Positions 60,827 to 64,000 of a stretch of 64,000 nucleotides of DNA are shown here, piece after piece (positions within the stretch are counted from its first letter, which is position 1; each line of letters opens with the position of its first letter). Source of the stretch: Geodermatophilus dictyosporus (GTDB lineage: Bacteria > Actinomycetota > Actinomycetes > Mycobacteriales > Geodermatophilaceae); contig NZ_FOWQ01000010.1 of assembly GCF_900115505.1 (NCBI RefSeq), positions 1 to 64,000 of the forward strand, given 5' to 3'. The notes beneath the pieces were generated by a model. The model did no database searches. It worked only from the letters and a program-made list of their open reading frames with translations, and had not been told where the DNA came from. A program made the position numbers and the translations under genes.

Positions 60827-61885
60827 GTGAGCGACGACAACAGCGGGTCCGGGTACGTCACCAGCGGGCAGGAGTACGCCCGCGACACCAACTACCTCGA
60901 GGACCGGATCACCGCCGACGGGTCCAGCGGGTGGCCGGTGGAGCCCGGCCGCTACCGGCTGGTCATCGCCCGGGCCTGTCCGTGGGCCAACCGCGCGGCG
61001 ATCGTGCGCCGGCTGCTCGGCCTGGAGCCGGTCATCTCGATGGGCATCTGCGGACCCACCCACGACGAGCGCAGCTGGACCTTCGACCTCGACCCCGACG
61101 GCCGCGACCCGGTGCTGGGCTACGAGCGGCTGCAGGAGGCATTCCTCGCGCGCGACCCGCAGTACCCGCGCGGCATCACGGTGCCGGCGATGGTCGACGT
61201 CCCGACGAAGGCCGTCGTCACCAACGCCTTCATGCAGATGACGCTCGACTTCTCCACCGAGTGGACGGCGCACCACCGCGACGGCGCCCCCGACCTCTAC
61301 CCCGAGAAGCTGCGCGACGAGATGGGCGAGGTCATGCAGCGCGTCTACACCGAGGTCAACAACGGCGTGTACCGCTGCGGCTTCGCCGGCTCGCAGCGTG
61401 CCTACGACCGGGCCTACGACCGGGTGTGGACGGCGCTGGACTGGCTGGAGGAGCGGCTGTCGACGCAGCGGTACCTGATGGGCGACACGATCACCGAGGC
61501 CGACGTCCGGCTGTTCACCACGCTGGCCCGCTTCGACGCCGTCTACCACGGCCACTTCAAGTGCAACCGGCAGAAGCTGACCGAGATGCCGGCGCTCTGG
61601 GGCTACGCGCGCGACCTCTTCCAGACGCCGGGGTTCGGCGACACCACCGACTTCCCGCAGATCAAGGAGCACTACTACGTCGTCCACGCCGACATCAACC
61701 CGACGCAGGTCATCCCGATGGGGCCGGACACGTCGGTCTGGCTGACCCCGCACGGCCGTGAGGAGCTCGGCGGCTCACCCTTCGGCGACGGCACGCCGCC
61801 CGGACCGGTCGCGCCCGGCGAGGAGGTCCCGGCCGACCACGGACCCGGCGGGATCGGCCACCGCCCCGACGGGGAACGGCACTAG
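60827..61885 (+). CDS. Glutathionyl-hydroquinone reductase-like (Xi-class GST) protein
   Basis: 352 residues from GTG 60827. The N-terminus has RACPWANRAAIVRRLLGLE, with the catalytic Cys51 of the CPWA motif, and the C-terminal GST helical domain has YEKLR..MGE..QRVY-like segments (PEKLRDEMGEVMQRVYTEVNNGVYRCGFAGSQ in part) and ADVRLFTTLARFDAVYHGHFKCN. The family reduces S-conjugated hydroquinones with glutathione; in mycothiol-using actinobacteria the thiol partner may be mycothiol (inference). The C-terminal tail is Pro/Gly-rich. Confidence 0.9.
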   Translation: MSDDNSGSGYVTSGQEYARDTNYLEDRITADGSSGWPVEPGRYRLVIARACPWANRAAIVRRLLGLEPVISMGICGPTHDERSWTFDLDPDGRDPVLGYERLQEAFLARDPQYPRGITVPAMVDVPTKAVVTNAFMQMTLDFSTEWTAHHRDGAPDLYPEKLRDEMGEVMQRVYTEVNNGVYRCGFAGSQRAYDRAYDRVWTALDWLEERLSTQRYLMGDTITEADVRLFTTLARFDAVYHGHFKCNRQKLTEMPALWGYARDLFQTPGFGDTTDFPQIKEHYYVVHADINPTQVIPMGPDTSVWLTPHGREELGGSPFGDGTPPGPVAPGEEVPADHGPGGIGHRPDGERH

Positions 61886-61889
61886 CCGC

Positions 61890-62147
61890 TCAGCACCCGC
61901 CTCCGCCGTCGCCCCCGCCGCCACCACCGCCGTCGAAGCCGCCGCCCCAGCCACCGCCGTCGGAACCAAGACCTGCGTGGCCACCGCTGAGGTAGGCCCC
62001 GCCGGCGAGGTAGCCGACGTCGTCCACGCGGGGAGAACGCCGGCCCCGGACGGCGGGACGCCGTCCGGCACGCGCTCGGGAGCGCTGCACGCCGAAGGCC
62101 ACCAGGAGCACCGCTGCCACCACCACGAGGAGCACGACCGCCGTCAT
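61890..62147 (-). CDS. Small Gly-rich membrane protein (copy 1)
   Basis: 85 residues: a single N-terminal transmembrane helix (MTAVVLLVVVAAVLLVAFGV), a basic patch (RSRARAGRRP) and a C-terminal Gly-rich tail (GGGWGGGFDGGGGGGG) ending in Cys. A second, closely similar gene lies upstream on the same strand. Function unknown. The Gly tail makes the frame less certain than average. Confidence 0.6.
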   Translation of the reverse strand: MTAVVLLVVVAAVLLVAFGVQRSRARAGRRPAVRGRRSPRVDDVGYLAGGAYLSGGHAGLGSDGGGWGGGFDGGGGGGGDGGGGC

Positions 62148-62197
62148 GGCGGAACTGTCCCGCGGGGGAGGCCGGTGCGCCAGTGCCGTCCGCCGGG

Positions 62198-62416
62198 TCA
62201 GTCGCCCCCGCCGCCTCCGCCACAGTCGCCGCTGCCGTCGGAACCGCCCCAGCCGCCGCTGTCGGACGAGTGGCCGTCGTGGTCGTAGCCGCCCGATCCG
62301 CCGTCGCCGGCCGAGTGCCGGCCACGGTGGTGACGACGCGGTGCGGCACCCCGCGCCACCCCGACACCCAGGCCGAGAAGGACCGCCAGCACGACCAGGA
62401 CCACGACTGCCGTCAT
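62198..62416 (-). CDS. Small Gly-rich membrane protein (copy 2)
   Basis: 72 residues from ATG 62416 (MTAVVVLVVLAVLLGLGVGVARG), a single transmembrane helix followed by a His-rich basic patch (RRHHRGRHS) and a Gly/Ser/Asp tail (GGWGGSDGSGDCGGGGGGD). It shares the MTAVV helix and Gly-tail layout with copy 1, 50 bp downstream, so the two look like tandem duplicates. Confidence 0.6.
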   Translation of the reverse strand: MTAVVVLVVLAVLLGLGVGVARGAAPRRHHRGRHSAGDGGSGGYDHDGHSSDSGGWGGSDGSGDCGGGGGGD

Positions 62417-62736
62417 GGCGCGCACTGTGCCCGACCGCCGGCGCGTGCGGGGCCTCCCCGATCGTGGGGACCCGTACGGTCGGCAGCGCGGCCGGCGGAG
62501 GCGGCGACCGTCTCGTCGAGCGCCGCCTCCGCCGCCCTCACGTCGGGCGGGGAGGTCAGGGGTCCCGCGCGCGAGCGCAGGCTGCCAGCAGCGGTACCCC
62601 CAACCCCGATACCTCCCCGCCCGGTGGCCCCGGCCCAGTCGCCCAGGTCGGGGTCACGCCAGGGAGGCGTGCACGAGCGACCGGTGCGGGGAGCGGGAGG
62701 ACCGGTCCCGGCGGTCGCGTGCACGCCGGGGAGGGG
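62417..62736. other. Intergenic stretch without supported gene
   Basis: 320 bp. A minus-strand frame (62413-62724) has no family motif and a low-complexity Arg/Gly/Pro composition. No ribosome-binding site or convincing terminator is seen. It probably carries the promoter for the Gly-rich small proteins. Confidence 0.4.
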
Positions 62737-64000
62737 TCAGTCGGGCGAGAAGCCGGGGGTGGCGAGGGTCGGGGACGCGACGTGGTGGACCTGGGCCCCG
62801 CCGCTGGTCGCCGCGGTCACGAACCCGGGCAGGCCGGCCACGAGCACGGCCTCCGGGAAGGCCAGCAGCCCCGAGGACGACGCCGAGGCGACCGGCGCAG
62901 GCGCGGGCGCGGGCGCTGGAGCGGCGGGCAACGGCACCGGGTCGGACGCCGGGCCGCCGGCGGGGACGGTGCCGTCGGCGAGTGACGGTGTGGGCGGCGT
63001 GGACGCGTGGGTGGATCCGACGTTCCCGTCGGACCGCTCGGAGGAGACCCGGGAAGGCGGGTCGGCCACCGGCAGGGTGAGCGCGGCCACGGCCGACAGC
63101 AGCGACTGCTGGACGATCAGCGCAACGGCCGGGCCGGCCGCGGGCGCCACGGCGACAGCTGCCGAAGTGACGACCGGCGCCGCCACCGTGGTGTCCGGCG
63201 GCACGACCTCGGTCACCGGCGCGACGAGTGGCTCCACGGCGTCGGCGTCGGCGACCGGAACGAGGTGCTTGCCCACCGGCGCCGCTGCGACGACCTCGAC
63301 CACCGGCGTCACGGCCTCGGCGACCACGTCGGCCACAGGGAGGTCGACCGGCGCCGGCACCACCGCGTCGACCACCGGCGCGGCGATCTCGGTCGCCGGC
63401 ACGACGATGGGCGCGACCGCGTCGACGATCCCGGTCACCGGCGCCGGCACCACCGCGTCGACGACGGGCGTCAGCGTCGCGACGAGCGGGACGGCCGGCG
63501 TCCGGAACCCGGTGGCCCCCGCCGGCACGCGCTCGACGACGGGTGCCGCCACGTCGACGACCGGCGCCACCGACCCGGTGAGCGGGGCGGCCATCTCGAC
63601 GACCGGTACCCCCGCCGCGACCACGGGAGCCACCGATCGGACCACCGGTGCCACGTCCTCGACGACGGGACTCACCGACCCGATGACGGGTGCTGACACC
63701 TCGACGACCGGCGCCTCTGGCGCGACCACCTCGGCCACGGGCGCCGGAACGGGCGCCACCGCCTCGGCCACCGCCTTGGCCACCGGGGCCATCACCTCGG
63801 CCGCGCGCGCCAGGACGGGCGCTCCTGTCTCGGTGACGGGCGCAGCCACCTCGACGAGCGGCGCGGCCACCTCGACCGCAGGCGCGAGGACCGGCGTCAC
63901 CGCCTCGACGATCGGCGCGGCGACCGTCGGAGGCCTCGCGACCTGGAGTCCGGGCGGACCAGCTCCCAGGACGGGGACGACCGGTCGGGCTCCCGGGCCA
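62737..64000 (-). CDS. Ala/Pro/Val-rich repeat protein, N-terminus beyond window
   Basis: The frame is open to the window end; a GTG at 63900 is only an internal possibility. The visible part (about 420 residues) consists of irregular repeats of the form VAAPVVE, VVDAVVPAPV and APVTEV, 8-14 residues each. A Ser-rich and APAPAPAP linker follows, then a C-terminal hydrophobic stretch (SSGLLAFPEAVLVAGLPGFVTAATSGG). It is probably a secreted or wall-associated low-complexity protein. No sortase motif is seen. Composition is highly biased, so function is unassigned. Confidence 0.7.
   Translation of the reverse strand, partial: GPGARPVVPVLGAGPPGLQVARPPTVAAPIVEAVTPVLAPAVEVAAPLVEVAAPVTETGAPVLARAAEVMAPVAKAVAEAVAPVPAPVAEVVAPEAPVVEVSAPVIGSVSPVVEDVAPVVRSVAPVVAAGVPVVEMAAPLTGSVAPVVDVAAPVVERVPAGATGFRTPAVPLVATLTPVVDAVVPAPVTGIVDAVAPIVVPATEIAAPVVDAVVPAPVDLPVADVVAEAVTPVVEVVAAAPVGKHLVPVADADAVEPLVAPVTEVVPPDTTVAAPVVTSAAVAVAPAAGPAVALIVQQSLLSAVAALTLPVADPPSRVSSERSDGNVGSTHASTPPTPSLADGTVPAGGPASDPVPLPAAPAPAPAPAPVASASSSGLLAFPEAVLVAGLPGFVTAATSGGAQVHHVASPTLATPGFSPD

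Noticed and set aside
62413-62724. 103-residue minus-strand frame
   Set aside because: Low-complexity Gly/Arg/Pro composition, no family resemblance and no ribosome-binding site. Left as unsupported.
1-64000. tRNA, rRNA, CRISPR array, integrase or transposase
   Set aside because: Looked for at island borders and generally; no convincing T-arm sequences, spaced repeats or recombinase motifs were found by eye. A tRNAscan or profile search would be decisive.

Overview
The window looks like chromosomal DNA of a high-GC actinobacterium, most likely Geodermatophilaceae (Blastococcus, Geodermatophilus or Modestobacter type). The reasons are very high GC, frequent GTG starts, a DUF222/HNH endonuclease, a TM0106-type RecB-like nuclease, DUF4407 membrane proteins, a TIGR03086 protein and abundant lipoproteins. 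Genus placement is inference. I found no rRNA, tRNA, CRISPR array, insertion sequence or integrase.

Left backbone (1-19.3 kb): housekeeping and accessory genes. These include an HNH nuclease (cut by the window edge), a large RecB-like nuclease/helicase, an ADP-ribosylglycohydrolase fused to a dual-specificity phosphatase, a secreted trypsin-like protease, a class A beta-lactamase lipoprotein, and two DUF4407 membrane coiled-coil proteins plus a truncated third copy. There are two toxin-antitoxin loci and an orphan antitoxin. A PD-(D/E)XK protein is paired with a helix-hairpin-helix DUF6308-like protein.

Defence island (about 19.3-42.2 kb): GC falls abruptly, most strongly at 19.6-23.4 kb. 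The left edge is a graveyard: a DUF4407 remnant, a GmrSD-type (DUF262/DUF1524) gene split by one in-frame amber codon, a (GGGT)4 tract that also forms a hairpin, and a multiply frameshifted DUF3427 helicase tail. The centre is a complete DNA phosphorothioation system: dndBCDE on the minus strand with 4-bp overlaps, and divergent dndA. An 8+8 bp palindrome lies between them and resembles the DndB operator. DndFGH is absent from the window. In its place are a phosphorothioation-associated methyltransferase, a 745-aa sigma-region-4/winged-helix protein, a PLD-nuclease/DEAH helicase, a 54-aa helical protein, a second Rad50/DndD-like ATPase and a dnd-associated protein 4-like gene, followed by a PD-(D/E)XK nuclease pair and a membrane alpha/beta hydrolase. 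I read this as sulfur modification (DndA-E) coupled to a non-canonical restriction/sensing module. This is the best candidate for a poorly described system.

Right backbone (42.3-64 kb): a GAF-GGDEF diguanylate cyclase without an inhibitory site, acetamidase with an FmdB-like zinc ribbon, an acyl-CoA synthetase / ABC1 kinase / nitronate monooxygenase operon, enoyl-CoA hydratase, two paralogous propeller-like lipoproteins, an LLM-class flavin monooxygenase, a VapBC-type toxin-antitoxin pair with a candidate operator, a carotenoid-desaturase-like oxidoreductase, a glutathionyl-hydroquinone-reductase-like enzyme, two Gly-rich small membrane proteins and the C-terminal part of an Ala/Pro/Val repeat protein that runs off the window.
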